A stretch of 64,000 nucleotides of DNA from Anaspis maculata (taxonomy: Eukaryota > Arthropoda > Insecta > Coleoptera > Scraptiidae). A program made the translations under genes and the position numbers. Under the pieces are notes generated by a model, which saw only the letters and a program-made list of their open reading frames with translations, was not told the origin of the DNA and searched no databases. Each line of letters opens with the position of its first letter. Positions within the stretch are counted from its first letter, which is position 1. Below are positions 11,741 to 23,396 of this stretch, one piece after another. Location: positions 67,267,416-67,331,415 of the forward strand of contig OX421966.1 in the NCBI GenBank assembly GCA_949128115.1. Reading direction: 5' to 3'.

Positions 11741-11772
11741 GTCAGAATCAGCGTGTCGGTGAATGGTCCTTA
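11733..11772. repeat. remnant of the 16-bp minisatellite
   Basis: A short stretch (GTCTTGTCAGAATCAGC, GTGTCGGTGAATGGTCC) matches the 16-bp unit in the orientation opposite to the array at 8,417-8,866, so the two could be relics of inverted ends of one inserted block. Confidence 0.5.
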
Positions 11773-11780
11773 TGGTTATA

Positions 11781-12488
11781 CTTTTTTTTTCAAAGTAGTT
11801 TTTATAAGCTACAATACCACAAAGTTTCATTTCATTATGGTCAGTTTTGTGGAAAATATGCCGTATTTAGTTTTCAACACACCAGCTCAAAGAAAATTAC
11901 CAAAAAGCCTTTGTCGCAAGCCGTCGCAAAAAGTACTATAAGAAGACCATAATAGAAGGATGTTGGATCATCCTGAAAGTATTTTCATAATGACCCACCA
12001 TGACCCGCTCTTGAAAACCGTGGTCAAAGTTCCGCATCTATTGGTTTTTTTTTGCGGTCATATCATTATGTGTTGATATACTTACCTAGAGTTGATAAAG
12101 TACGAGACACGACACGGTACCTAAGAAAACAACTCTATAACAAAAAGTATTGGGCACGTATACCGTACTTTATCGACTCTAGGTAGATATATCAACACAT
12201 AATGATATGACCGCAAAAAAAACTAATAAATGCGGAACTTTGACCACGGTTTTCAAGAGCGGGTCATGGTGGGTCATTGCGAAAATACCTTCAGGATGAT
12301 CCAACATCCTTCTATTATGATCTTCTTATAGTACTTTTTGCGACGGCTTGCGACAAAGGCTTTTTGGTAATTTTCTTGGAGCTGGTGTGTTGAAAACTAA
12401 ATACGGCATATTTTCCACAAAACTGACCAAAATGAAATGAAACTTTGTGGTACTGTAGCTTATAAAAACTACTTTGAAAAAAAAAGTA
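11781..12488. mobile_element. 0.7-kb palindromic (foldback-type) element
   Basis: Two arms of about 324 bp (11,781-12,104 and 12,165-12,488) are near-perfect inverted copies separated by a ~60-bp spacer. The left arm starts CTTTTTTTTTCAAAGTAG, and GTTGATAAAGTAC / GTACTTTATCGACTC lie at the centre. Each arm gives a similar 60-residue open frame, which the duplication alone explains. No transposase is encoded. Confidence 0.88.
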
Positions 12489-12529
12489 AAACACTCGGCG
12501 AGTTTCTTGAATAAAACTTCGAAAAAAAA

Positions 12530-12610
12530 ATTGCCGAAGCTGGGATTCGAACCCGCTCTGAATTTAAAAATTGGATCGGAATACTTTTGTCCAGTCAATG
12601 TAGCCATTCG
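12530..12610 (-). repeat. tRNA-like unit (SINE head candidate)
   Basis: On the minus strand a pol III B box, GGGTTCGAATCCC, follows an A-box-like TGGCTACATTGACTGG at tRNA-like spacing and is followed by a run of nine T. The acceptor and anticodon stems do not pair well, so this is a degenerate tRNA-derived repeat and not a functional tRNA. Confidence 0.4.
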
Positions 12611-13592
12611 TCCCACTGTGGGACTGGCATCTGCGATCACTTTTGTTCTGCTGTTGGGGTCATAGTACCCTGAAGTTTTGACCTCTAGCAGTCTTTCTTT
12701 AAGCAGTGAGAATGCCTTGGTTTGTTCCTCTTTCCAGTATTTCTTGACACCACCATGTTTGCCTATTTTCAGTCAAAGTATTTCTCTGATAGGTTCTGTA
12801 AATGTTGCAAGGTTTGGAATCCATTTTCCGACGAAATTCAGGAGTCTCAGGAAGCTTTGGATTTCGTCAATCGTCTGGGTGCTCGAAAACGTTTGATCGC
12901 TTCAATGTGACTCTTCAATGGTGTGATGCCTTCTGTTGAGAGTCTGTAGCCTAGAAAATCAATCCTCTTGACCTTATACACACACTTGTTCCCGTTAAGG
13001 AGCACGTTATTCTTTCGTAGTACTTGTAGTGTCTCTTTTAGTCGTTCATCATGTTCTTGATCGTCTTTACCATAAACCAGTACCTATATCATCTATAAAG
13101 TTGACTGTTCCTTCACATGGATGCAATATCGTTTCCAGTGTTTCCTGAAATATTTCAGGTGCGCATTTCATTCCAAACATAAGTCTTTTGTACCTGAATA
13201 AACCTCGCTTTGCGATAAATGTCGTGATCTCTTTCGATGGTTCAGAGATTTCTATTTGATAAAAAGCGTTTCTTATATCTAGTCTGGTAAAGACTTGTTC
13301 CTTTCTGAAGTGTGGAAGTAAAGTATCCATTGTTGGTAAAGGATGCTTCTCTCGTTGAATGGCTTCATTTGCTCGCATCATATCTAGACATATTCTCACC
13401 TCCCCATTTTCCTTGAGGACTGGTACCATTGGGGAAATCCATCTAGCTGGTCCATGTACAGCTTCAATGATGTCCGAATCCAACAGTTCTTGAAGTTTTT
13501 CCTCCACTTTGGACTCCAACGGTATGGTTATTCTTCTATATGGTTGACATACAAGTTGAATTGACTCATCAATTGGTATGTCCACTAAAACA
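12611..13592 (-). pseudogene. Ty3/gypsy reverse transcriptase and start of RNase H
   Basis: Minus-strand polymerase part of the gypsy element. An open frame (13,585-13,067) carries the palm motifs: VRICLDMMRANEAI, the catalytic aspartate D103 in RLDIRNAFYQI, and D165-D166 in FIDDI (the YxDD box). One extra base right after FIDDI shifts the frame; the reading then continues with a connection domain (FLGYRLSTEGI, QSFL), a second frameshift and a TGA stop. It reaches the first RNase H motif, KVIADAS, at about 12,625, where homology ends. The next RNase H residues, about 50, are missing, and the domain resumes 4.2 kb away at 8,416. A TAG codon separates it from protease upstream. The enzyme would copy the element's RNA into DNA; this copy cannot. 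Confidence 0.92.
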
Positions 13593-13594
13593 TC

Positions 13595-14077
13595 CTAGAA
13601 TTTTGGGAATTGACCGATAGCGTTGATATCCAGAACAATTTTGAGAACACCAAGGGCCATAGCCGTCAATTTTCCAAGTAGGCAGCTGGTGCCATTTTCA
13701 ATCACGTAGAATAATGCTGTTTCGTTCTTCCCAGCTACGGAAATTTCTGTTTTGAATAAACCCAGAATTTTCAATAGACTTTTGTTTCCGTATGCAAATA
13801 ACAGTTTATCTGGATTTTTGATTTGGTCCCAGACTTTGATTTTGTCTCGCTCAAGATTGAACCATGTTTTGTCGTCCAGTATGTTGTTTTCACTTCCGGA
13901 ATCGATCAACATGTTCACTGCCACTCCGCCTAGGTTACAGTTTATAGCCGCATCGTCATCAATATGGAAAACATAATTGATTTCTCCCTCATCGATGTTG
14001 TGCTTTGGAACATTTTTCGACCCTTCTGTTCTGAGGTCTGTCTTTCTCATTTTCCACGGTCTTTGTGCTTGTACCAA
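13595..14077 (-). pseudogene. Ty3/gypsy aspartic protease region
   Basis: Minus-strand frame of 160 codons. The retropepsin active site is visible as MLIDSGSENNI (D59-S60-G61), followed by the expected hydrophobic strands and a late LLGKLTAMALG segment resembling the family's conserved glycine-rich end. It lies in a different frame from gag and overlaps its 3-prime end around 13,990-14,077, so in a live element it may have been reached by ribosomal frameshifting; here the shift could equally be decay. A single TAG separates it from the reverse transcriptase in the same frame. Confidence 0.85.
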
Positions 14078-14766
14078 CGAAACCTTCCAGTTGTCTGTTG
14101 ACTGCCTCTAACGCGTTGGCCTCACCAATGATTTTATCGAGGTTGATTGAATCACCTGCGGCTAATATCTTTTTCCTTAGTTCAACTGATGTGCTTTTTT
14201 CTACTATCTGTTCTATCAAATGATCTTCCAGTAGGTCGAATTCACATTTAGCAGCTTGGTTTCTCAACCGTACTGAACATTTCTCAAATTTCTCATCTGG
14301 TTCTTGTTTTGTCAATCAAAAAAGGTGGCGTTCGTATATTTTTGATTGCTTTGGGTGAAAATATTCATTCAGTTTATCAACTGCGGCTTTGTACACGTCC
14401 ACCCTTGCTTCCCCTTCGCCTTCGGCATTGGGTTCAATGTGTCCACCTACAAGTGTATGTTACTTAGTATTTCATTTTTATTTTACACAGTTTATTCATT
14501 TGAAAGTCTATTCATAAATAGTTACCTGGGAGATTATAGTGGATCTCTTGTAGTGCGCTTCCTGCGCTATGCAGTAGTGTGGCCTTTTTTTTGGATGGGC
14601 TGTCAATACTTGACGCTTCCACGTAGATTTCAAATGATCGTAACCACTTTTCCCATCTTATTCCAACCTGGGCTGATTCGCCTCCACATTCAAATGGTTG
14701 TATGGCCATTAATTTTGTGTTTGCCATTCTGTGGGCCAGCAAGCCCTTTGGACAATATTCCATCAT
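13989..14766 (-). pseudogene. Ty3/gypsy gag (capsid) region
   Basis: Encodes the structural capsid of the retrotransposon particle. The N-terminal frame (14,766 to 14,526) has a likely true start at MANTKLMAIQPF and the capsid-like stretch RWEKWLRSFEIYVEAS. The C-terminal frame reads DVYKAAVDKLNEYFHP, then EKFEKCSVRLRNQAAKC and VEKSTSVELRKKILAAGD, typical of gypsy gag. The two parts are separated by a 79-bp AT-rich segment with stops (see the intron candidate); joining across it keeps the frame. One TGA lies in the sequence just before LTKQEPDEKF. No CCHC zinc knuckle is visible. Upstream of 14,766 I see no primer-binding site or LTR for this element. Confidence 0.85.
14447..14525 (-). other. 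candidate 79-bp spliceosomal intron in gag
   Basis: On the minus strand the gag reading reaches ...NLPG at CCCAG/GTAACT. It then passes 79 bp that are AT-rich and contain stops, and resumes at ACTTGTAG/GTGGAC with the frame restored only if the 79 bp are removed. The segment has GT at the start, AG at the end and ATACTAAGTAAC, close to an ideal branch-point sequence, about 20 nt before the AG. A plain insertion or assembly of decay indels is the alternative. Confidence 0.5.
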
Positions 14767-14837
14767 TGGTTTTCACCACATACATTGGTAGCTACATACA
14801 GGCCAATACCCCATCAGTTTGAACTAGTTTCCCAAAG

Positions 14838-15240
14838 CCTCATTCACAGGGACCTCCATTTGCCACTCGTCCTCATGGCATACAGAGCTGCTAGAATCAA
14901 TGCTAGAAAAATCACGAACAGAGCTCATGTTCAGCCGAGAACTTCGCTTGCTTCGTGACTTCTTATTCGAAACACCTAGAGACTTTTAGATCAACTGGCG
15001 AATACCTACGTTTACGACCTGAGACAACATTGAAACTACATTCATAAGCTGGCAAGGGACTGCATAAGCTGTACAAGCGACTGGAAGAGGGCCCATTATA
15101 ACGGGCGAATTCAACATGATTTCAGGAGACTTTTTTTTTTGCAGAACCCTCAGCAGGAGAAAGTCCTATCTCTCAAGCTCCACCGTTCCTGGGACAGACC
15201 CTGAACAGCCATCCAGTGTGATATTGGAGACTACTTATTA
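14838..15240 (+). pseudogene. second gypsy element: integrase C-terminal fragment
   Basis: A plus-strand reading HRDLHLPLVLMAYRAAR matches the end of the integrase core in Ty3/gypsy elements of another lineage. Further on, in shifting frames, ETPRDF, DNIETTF and KLYKRLEEGP resemble the sequence after the core. Stops and frameshifts are frequent. It lies back to back with the minus-strand gypsy gag and ends at the target duplication of the next element. Confidence 0.6.
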
Positions 15241-15275
15241 TAGGGCATTAAATATTTCGTCACGGTAAGATGGAC

Positions 15276-15283
15276 GTCTTGGT
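15276..15283. repeat. target-site duplication GTCTTGGT, left
   Basis: Eight bases identical to 17,146-17,153, directly outside the left end of the 1.86-kb hAT-like element. Confidence 0.85.
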
Positions 15284-17145
15284 TAGGGTGGGCCGCTGCT
15301 ATAGGTGTGATTTTTTTGTTTTCATAATACGGACTTCTAATAGCGCGGAAAAGTTGCAGTTTCGTATACTTTTCAAATATCTAGAAGCTTTTTGTCCCAA
15401 GTTTTCGTCTTCAGCCTCCGCAAGACGTGTCTTTCAGAAATATCTCAACATTCAGTTTTTGCAAGATAACGAATTGAGTTATGGAGAAAACTGTTGAAAT
15501 ACCTTAGTGAAAAAATAGATAAAACTCTTGATTCGACAGAAATTGAGTGATAAGACTTCAATTATCAATATTTTATCAATAGTTTTTGTTTTAGGTCACT
15601 CTGGGCTAAAAATTTTTTGACTTACCAATATGGGCATCAGTTTCCTAGATTCATTCTTGCTCTAAATAGAGCCATATCTTGATTCAGCTTCACAAACTGC
15701 TGATGCTGCCTCTAAAACTGTTCTCACAAATCGCTCTACTGATTGGGTATAACAATAGAAAAGTGAAAATTCTAATTGAGGAATTGTATCGTTAACATTC
15801 AGTAATTCTTTTAGTTCATTATCCGACATACGAGGTGGTTTTTCGAAAAGGACTCATCTCTAATTTCTCGCTGCACAAGTTTTTTTCTGAGAAACAGCTG
15901 ACACAAGTCGATTTTCTTTTTGAGAGGGACATCTAGAACACGTTTTGCCAAATTCTTACCTTCAATCCCTTTGCCCCCACCCCCTACCCTAGTTTGAAAT
16001 TTCAAATTGCATTACCTATCTTGTGATACACCAAATTGAAGGCAATAACATTGTTCCCGTAAAACATACTCTGAAATCTTTAAACTACCCTCTCAACTCT
16101 TTTAAAAATTCTTTCATTGTTGATTGAAGGAATGTTTTTCTGTTAACTGCAGATTCTTGAGAAATAAATTTCCCAGCAAAAACGGGGCGATTTTTATTTC
16201 GAGGGGAACATCTGAGACATGTGTTGCCAAATTTTTATCTTCATTGCATTCTCTTCTCAATTAAGATAATTTTTGAAAAGGATTGGAGGGTGATTCAGGC
16301 AATTCGAAATTATTTTTGCATAAAGGAAATTTTATACTTTCATTTGATGTATCACAAGGTAGATAATTTATTGCTATTAGAATTGAAGTAGGCTAGGATG
16401 GGGCCGGAAGGGTTGAAAATAAAACTGTGACAACATGCCTCTTTCGAAATAAGAATCGACCTGTTTTCGTTTAAAATATTTTTTCCGAGAATCGGGATAG
16501 TTGATAGGATCGAGAAAAGCTTTCCTTTGATTAAGGATGAGAGAATTTTTGCAAGGGTTGGGAGGTGACTTGAAAAATTTGAAATTTGTTTGTCAGAAAG
16601 AGGATTCTGTTATCTTCAGATTGATGTGGTGTCACAAGTTAGGTAATGCTTTGACATTTTAAAGTTTTTTTTCTCATTTGGGTGGTCTCTTTCAACAATT
16701 TCAATAACGTTTTGATTGATGTATATTATCTCATCATTCCTAAAACTCTTGTATGAGAAACAGTTGAAATTGAAGTTTTCGCCGGAAGTTGCTCAATTTT
16801 TAATGTGACTATTTCTGCAACTTCAAGGCAACTGGGCTTTTTCGGTGAATTCAATTTCATTTGTTTTTTTTTTGACTGAAAAAACAATACTGGAACACGG
16901 GTTTTTTGTGCCTGACTGTTTAATACCATTTTTTAATATTGTGAATATATTTTTAAACATTTTCTGGCCTAATAAAAATTTGCGATTTTTTTCCCAAATG
17001 TGGAAAGTTCAACGTCATTGCGGACTCTGAAGTGATGTTTTTTTTTCAAAAACGCTGTAACAATTTCTTTTTGTTATCTGATTATGCATCTTTTCCGCAC
17101 TATCAGAATAAAAAAATCGAAAATATGATTTTTCGGCCCACCCTA
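15284..17145. mobile_element. non-autonomous hAT-like element, 1.86 kb
   Basis: The ends are perfect 12-bp inverted repeats (TAGGGTGGGCCG and its complement), and both sides carry the same 8 bp, GTCTTGGT. Eight-base duplications are the rule for the hAT superfamily. The interior has no transposase frame. It contains diverged internal copies of a ~280-300-bp unit, recognised by a TCACAAGRTAGGTAAT-like word near 16,015 (inverted), 16,345 and 16,630, so the element grew by internal duplication. The nearby 15,600-16,000 sequence has short open frames of no recognisable kind. Confidence 0.82.
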
Positions 17146-17153
17146 GTCTTGGT
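17146..17153. repeat. target-site duplication GTCTTGGT, right
   Basis: Second copy of the 8-bp duplication flanking the hAT-like element. Confidence 0.85.
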
Positions 17154-20078
17154 GTCATCTATCGTTCAAAACTGGAGGCCAGCAGTTTAAGCGTTTGGCT
17201 TTCATTTCTCTTTAGGGTATGGTCCAAACGTCTAAGATCCAAACGTCCAAGGTCCAGACAGACCTACCAGAAGTCCCACTAACTGAAAAAGTGCAGTAAA
17301 GATGCTGTAGACATCAGTAGTCTTTATCGAGGAAGTGAACACACGGCATAGTTATCCGTGACGCTTCTGAATAATTACCCTAGCTCTACCAATATACGCG
17401 TAACAGACTCCTAGTTCAATAATAGACATTTCATTGACGAGTACCGACGTATGCTACCTTTTCGGCTTTGTATACTAACCACCTTCTGTAGGTAACGATC
17501 AAAGGTCAAAGGTCCCCTTACATAAGTAGACACGACCACCTGATACAGGATTTCGTTCCGAATCTTGGGTCCAAATAGATAAATTAATTATATGTTATTT
17601 GACCAAAGTAATACAATAAATATGCATTTTTACGATGATGGGCGTATCGAAGATTCAACCGTATCGCGATGAAAGTAACATCCAGATCACTCTCATCAAT
17701 TTCCGCTCGGCATTAAATTTCAATTTCATAATCACAATGTTTACCTCTGCCACCGGCCTGGCATTGGCATAATGAATCGCAGAGCCCAAGAAAACTTTCT
17801 CATAAACACCTGAAAATTCTTGAAACAAACTCGACCGAAGAAATTCTACACGCGGTATTGAAATCCAATCTCTGTTACAATAATAGGAATTTAGTAATAC
17901 AGCAAACAGCAGACGTAAATACTTGAACAGGTAAATACCTACTGCTACAACCAGAGAGGCCGAAGATAATGAAAATCAACGCCATAAAATATAACCTACT
18001 GGCCGATTATTACAACAAACCACACACACACACACACACAAGCTGTATTAAGTATAGCGAACACGTTAAATGTTAAGGCCATACACCATTTTCAATTATC
18101 CAGAAAAAATGCCGAGAAAGATTCCTCGCCAGTAATAATACTACACTCACACACACACACACGCCACACGAGGAGAGAAGAAAAGTGTATCACCTTGATT
18201 GTGGTGACGTGTGATGCAAGCACAGACAACGACCACACCTATGCCGATCGGATCGAGGATGGAAACGTGAGATGAGGACGTTTCGCGGGATTTCGAGCCG
18301 TGTCGCATTGACACATCTCGCACACACGTCTCATGGGCGAACGCAGAAACTATGATATCTGCCTATCGAGTTTCCTCCGGTGACATCCTTGAGGGTAACA
18401 CCTAGGTATCGGTTTTTTGCGCCTCGTCCTCTATCCGATGCATAAAGACGACAGCCTTCATGGGTTCTGAGCAATTGTTCCAATCCGAACCCGATATACC
18501 AAGCACTACTTGCCATCTTTGAAATTCGAATTGTTTCAATGATAGAACAAGTAAAAACTGGTTTGGCATTGTGCTAGACCGGATATCCAGAGAATCTCTT
18601 GGGTAACTGAGTAAATTGAATAGAATCGGTCCTAAATCGGAGCTCTGGGTGAGGGCTAATAGCTGTGTTATATAATTTTTTTCCTGTGAATATATCATGA
18701 TCTCCCGACCATGAAGCCTAGTATCAATTTCAATTGTTTTTTGCGACATTCCCGAATGTTTCTCACTGCCATTTTTGCTTTTGTATCTTTTCCGGTTTCA
18801 AGTGTGACTTCCTGGAGCTCTAGTCTTCCTTATGGTTACCAAGGTAACTATAGCACCTGAATATAAAATCAGCACTCGCATCCATACAGCTCCATAGGAT
18901 ACTTATAGAAACCAAGTCTGAAAAAGAGCTCTACAATCTACATATGCACTTATGGGTCATTTACGACAGGATCCTCTACTTTTTATAGAAAAACACTGTA
19001 TAGGTTAAAAAAAAAACAACAATCCGTTGATTGACTCCCATCTATCAAGAAATGGTTATGTGCACCTATTAACCTGCATGAGGCATCGGCAGGTAATCAT
19101 TTCCTCGTATTTTCCTCTCTCTTCCAGATATCTTACTCGTACCTCTATGCCTAGTTAGTGATAATTTACGATGTCATGACGTAATTTACGAGTGGTACGC
19201 CTCTGATGAGCACCGGACGTTAAAATAATTTGTTTAATTGGGAAAGGTTAATTCGCTTCTGCGGTGGCTAATTAGACGGTACCTACCTATACTCACCTTG
19301 TTACCTGTCGCCAGGATTGCGACACGCCTGAAAAACAAGAGATTATCACCACGCCGAAGACCTGATACAGCTACCTGTTGGCTACGAAGAAAAGCGGTCA
19401 CAGTTTCTCATTTTTCAGTAATCATAATCATATCCCTAATCGATGATAATTATTTAAACGAGAGGAAAAAATCTTTAAAACTGTCCTACTGTGTTTTGGT
19501 TGCCTTCACGGAAATAAGCGTTCGAGTAATGAATGAATATCAGAAGAACAAACCTAAGAAATTCATGTATATTTCAGATGGCTTGGTAGGACGTATAGGT
19601 CAAAAACTAGAGCTATCCGCGAAGAGTATACCTATTCAAATTTTATAGCTTAATTATGAATGGATATTTAAATTTTAGATAAATAGCGTTGCATACAGAA
19701 TACGTCGTATAAGTCTTCCTTAAATAGGTATTCCCGCTTAATTTAATTAAACGGTAATAAATTTGAAATTTAAATTATAAATAACACACCTTAAGGTGGG
19801 TGCGGGTATGTTTTTCCGGAGATGATCTCCATTATCTGCACGGGAGGTCTACAATCTAGCTATAATAATCATGTACCCATCTATCTTTATATGCATGACT
19901 TGAAGAACAAACTGTGCTACATATGTAGGTAAGTAAGTAGGTATGGTACAAGTAGAAATGCAAAATCTTCTTCAATCACCTTAAAATGAGATCAGAGCTT
20001 TTCTGGAGAGTTTTTGGTTTTTCTGGATCATTTGGGCTAGCCTGGATTTCATTTCGATCCGAATCAATTATTTCTTAT
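17154..20078. other. no gene recognised; two short CA microsatellites
   Basis: About 2.9 kb of apparently single-copy DNA. It contains CA tracts at 18,021-18,040 and 18,147-18,162. Open frames here (the longest, 136 codons at 19,238-19,648 on the plus strand, is basic at its start) have no domain I recognise and no sign of splice structure I can support. Confidence 0.6.
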
Positions 20079-20080
20079 TA

Positions 20081-21667
20081 GCTCAGGCGCCAGGGAAAAC
20101 AATAAGGAAATAATTGTTTCCTGGCTGGAAACTAGCTTAAAACGATCTGTGTAGCTTAGGTTTTGACATACTAGTTTCCCCCCTTTTGGAAATGTCGGCG
20201 TCATGTCGCCATCATCAACAAGAAGTGCACCAGCGTGGTTTTTGCCGAATATCTCAATTTTGGGTCATCTGACAGCAAAAGATGTAAGGAGTCATTTTGA
20301 AGCCTATAAAATCCCCTACAGTTTGGTTTTTCAACCAATTTCCTGCGACCTATGGTCTTTGAGATAGAGCTTCTGGAAGCGAGAGTCATTGTCGTGAAAG
20401 CTCCATGGCCACTTGACTCAAAAAACTAAAATGTCGATGTGACAAAAAAAAATTTGAAATGAGATTGCTCAAAAACTCTTCATGCTATAGTTGCGGTGAT
20501 AGTCTTAAACTCTTCCTCTTGAACCGTAAATTACAAATATTGAAAAGTCAAAAACATCACATTGTACATATACAGGGTGTACTATGGGAATCAAATCAGA
20601 ACAGAGAAATTTGACATATTTCTTCGATTTAGCCTATGCGAAACTCTAAGCACTTATCACAAGTCCAATTTCAATATGTATTGCTCTGTAAGCTTCACTT
20701 GATACACTTAACAAGTGGTCAGCTCACAGCCTTCCTGTAAAATGTTTTGAAGGCCCTCTGAAATCATCAAAATTTACAGTAGCAAGAAATGTATGTAACA
20801 GTATATTATATACCAAGGAACCAAAGTGAAGTTTTGATCCTTTGGGTGAAGTTTGTTGCTCGAGCGCCCTTTGGGTCCAAATCCCCAAATTAAAAATTCA
20901 CTTTGGTCCCTTGGTATATAATATACTGTTATATACATTCCTTGGTACTGTGAATTTTTAATATTTTGATGATTTCAGAGGGTCTTGAAAACATTTTACA
21001 GTGAAGCTGTGAGCCGACCACTTCTTTCGGGTATTAAGTGAAGCTTATAGAGCAAATCCATATTGATATTGGACTTGTGTTAGGTGCTTAGAGTGTCGCA
21101 TATAGGCTAAATCGAAGAAATATGTGAAATTTCTTTGATCTGATTTGATTCCCTCAGTACACCCTGTATATGTACGATGTGACGTTTTTGACTTTTCTAT
21201 ATTCACAATCAACGGTTCAAGAGAAAGAGTTTAAGACTATCACCGCAACCATAGCATGAAGGATTCTCAAGAAATCTCATTTTGAAATTTTTTTGTCAGA
21301 TCGACATTTTGGTTTTTCGAGTCAAGTGGCCATGGAGCTTCTACGACAATGCCTCTCGCTTCCAGAAGCTCTATCTCAAAAACCATAGGCCGCAGAAAGG
21401 TCATTCAAAAACTATTCCGTAGGGAATCTCATTGGTTTCAAAATGAGTTCTCACATCTTTTGCTGTCAGATGGCCCAAAATCAAGATATTCGGCAAAAAC
21501 CACGCTAGTGCACTTCTTGTTGATGATGGCGACATGACGCCGACATTTCCGAAAGGGGGGAAATTAGTATGTCGAAACCTAAGCTACACAGATCGTTCTA
21601 AGCTAGTTTCCAGCCAGGAAACAATTATTTCCTTATTGAGCTGATTTTTGCTCCCTGGCGCCTGGGC
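20081..21667. mobile_element. 1.59-kb palindromic element flanked by TA
   Basis: Two arms of about 780 bp (about 20,081-20,865 and 20,885-21,667) are diverged inverted copies. The ends are GCTCAGGCGCCAGGG and CCCTGGCGCCTGGGC, and TA lies outside both (20,079-20,080 and 21,668-21,669), a Tc1/mariner-type signature, though a two-base duplication is weak evidence. Inside each arm is a further end-like word, ACAGGGTGTACT (20,575; complement near 21,165), hinting at a nested element. The 62-residue frames at 20,201-20,389 (minus) and 21,349-21,537 (plus) are the same sequence seen in both arms. Confidence 0.8.
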
Positions 21668-21669
21668 TA

Positions 21670-22300
21670 TATCACTCCTGGCTCGGAACCATACTCTGTC
21701 TCTTACCTGAATGATATAGGAGTAACTTTTGCCACCTCAACGGTTGACAAACACCTCGAGATCCTGGACACGATCTTCGATTGTGCTTCGTAGAGTAGAT
21801 TTGACCCCAAATCGACAGAAGTGCAAGTTCTACGGATTGAAACTGCGAGTTTCGAGCTTCTTGTGAATCAAAGTGAAATATTTCATTTTGTGGAGAAGTT
21901 TGGGCTGCATAAGGGTCCAAGGAAGGTGAAGGCTCCACTGGAAATTCCAGTTTCCAGCCCAAACCCCGCCATTTTCACTCCTTTTTGCGTTTTTCTTTCA
22001 GTATTATTGTCATAAAAGATGATCCACAAGGGTCTAACAACGAAGCTCAGTGGAATCCCTTCACTTATTCGTCCGTTCTTCCGTAAATTGTTCTAATCTT
22101 TCGTGAGGATATGTATTCCTGAATTATTATCCTCATGATTCTTTTGTTGACCTCTCTTCTGAGCAGTCCGTTCATTATTAGTACTAAAATGAATACGTTT
22201 TCTCTGTCCAGTGTGAACAATTGACCACTGGGCAGTAATATCGCTTGCTTTTGATTTTTTCGAGGATTTCTTTTTCAAGCCCTCCAGCAGTCTTCATCTC
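21670..22300. other. no gene recognised
   Basis: About 630 bp between the palindrome and the inverted minisatellite. Overlapping short frames occur on both strands, none with a recognisable domain. Confidence 0.5.
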
Positions 22301-22860
22301 CTCTTGGATTGCATCTATTCTCGACTTTCCAGCCCTAAACCCGTACTTACTGGTTTAAGAATAGTCCTCCAGTTCTATCTATTTCTTCGTATATCTTGCT
22401 AGGAGACCCCCATTATGTTACATTATATAATGTATTGTTTTGAACCCTTAAAAATTCTTTGACCCTCCTTGTGTCTTTTTGTGTAATAAGGAACTTCATT
22501 TAGCCCCGATCGTTCTTTTTATGTTATTATGGAAGCCCAAAGCGACCTCCTTGAATCTACATGTATCTTTTGAAGTTGAATCCCTGCCAAACTTTCTTAT
22601 CTCCACTCGTTCCCTTCCTAAACTCTAGTGAGCCCTTTTGTGTTTTCTTGTGCTGTTGTGAGTTCAAGTAGACTCCGTCGTGTCTACATGATTGTGTCCT
22701 TCGGTGCCCAATACTGAGCCTCCTGTCTTTTCTTACATCGTCCTGGAAACCTGGTAAACCCTGCCCTCTTCATGTATTGTTCCAGGCTCAAGTGAGACCA
22801 TATCTGTATTTATGTGTCATCAAGAGATTGTCTTTTCTGGTGTCTTCAAAAAATAAGGGT
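22300..22860. repeat. 40-45-bp minisatellite, inverted orientation, block 1
   Basis: Units such as CCTTGTGTCTTTTTGTG...GAACTTCATTTAGCCCC are the reverse complement of the repeat at 1-1,560, strongly diverged. Confidence 0.6.
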
Positions 22861-23109
22861 TTTGATGTTGTAACCTTCACTCACTTTGGCAACGATCTTC
22901 GGAGTTCGATGTCTGGAAGAGCGCGGGTCGTGAGTGATTATAAATGAAGTGAAGTTGAAAAATAAACAAGAAGGGCGTCAACCAAGTAAGATTTTTCTAT
23001 AGACTGGGTTGATTCGAGTGACGTTTGTCAGATAAAAAATGATGAAATAAGAACAATCAGGTTTACTTTTCTGACTAGTGCAAAATTCCAAAGAGCGAAG
23101 TTTCCCGTC

Positions 23110-23396
23110 CCGCAAAGGGGATGTCCCCACACAAGAGCCCTTTGGTTTCATTCATGTACCTTATGACGATATGACGTAGTAGGTTTCGGCCTTATGACGA
23201 TATGACGTAGTAGGTTTCGGCCTTTTTCCGAAAACTGACAAGCTTATACCAGCTTAAAGCTCCCAGTCTAACATGTAAGACGAAGAAGTTTTTAACAACC
23301 TTATCAACGCAATCAGAGGATCAGACCATTGAGGTTGAAATCAGGTATCTCATGAGTATGACGTATGAATTTTGAGGCACCAGCTCCGTGTCCACA
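23110..23396. repeat. half copy of the 0.87-kb inverted-repeat element
   Basis: Runs from GGGGATGTCCCCACAC to GGCACCAGCTCCGTGTCC and matches the right arm at 24,232-24,453 in the same orientation. It contains a perfect internal 31-bp tandem duplication around CTTATGACGATATGACGTAG (about 23,160-23,222). Confidence 0.7.

Noticed and set aside
20201..21537. Two very similar 62-residue proteins on opposite strands
   Set aside because: They are the two arms of one palindrome, not two conserved genes. The same applies to the frames near 11.8 and 12.4 kb.
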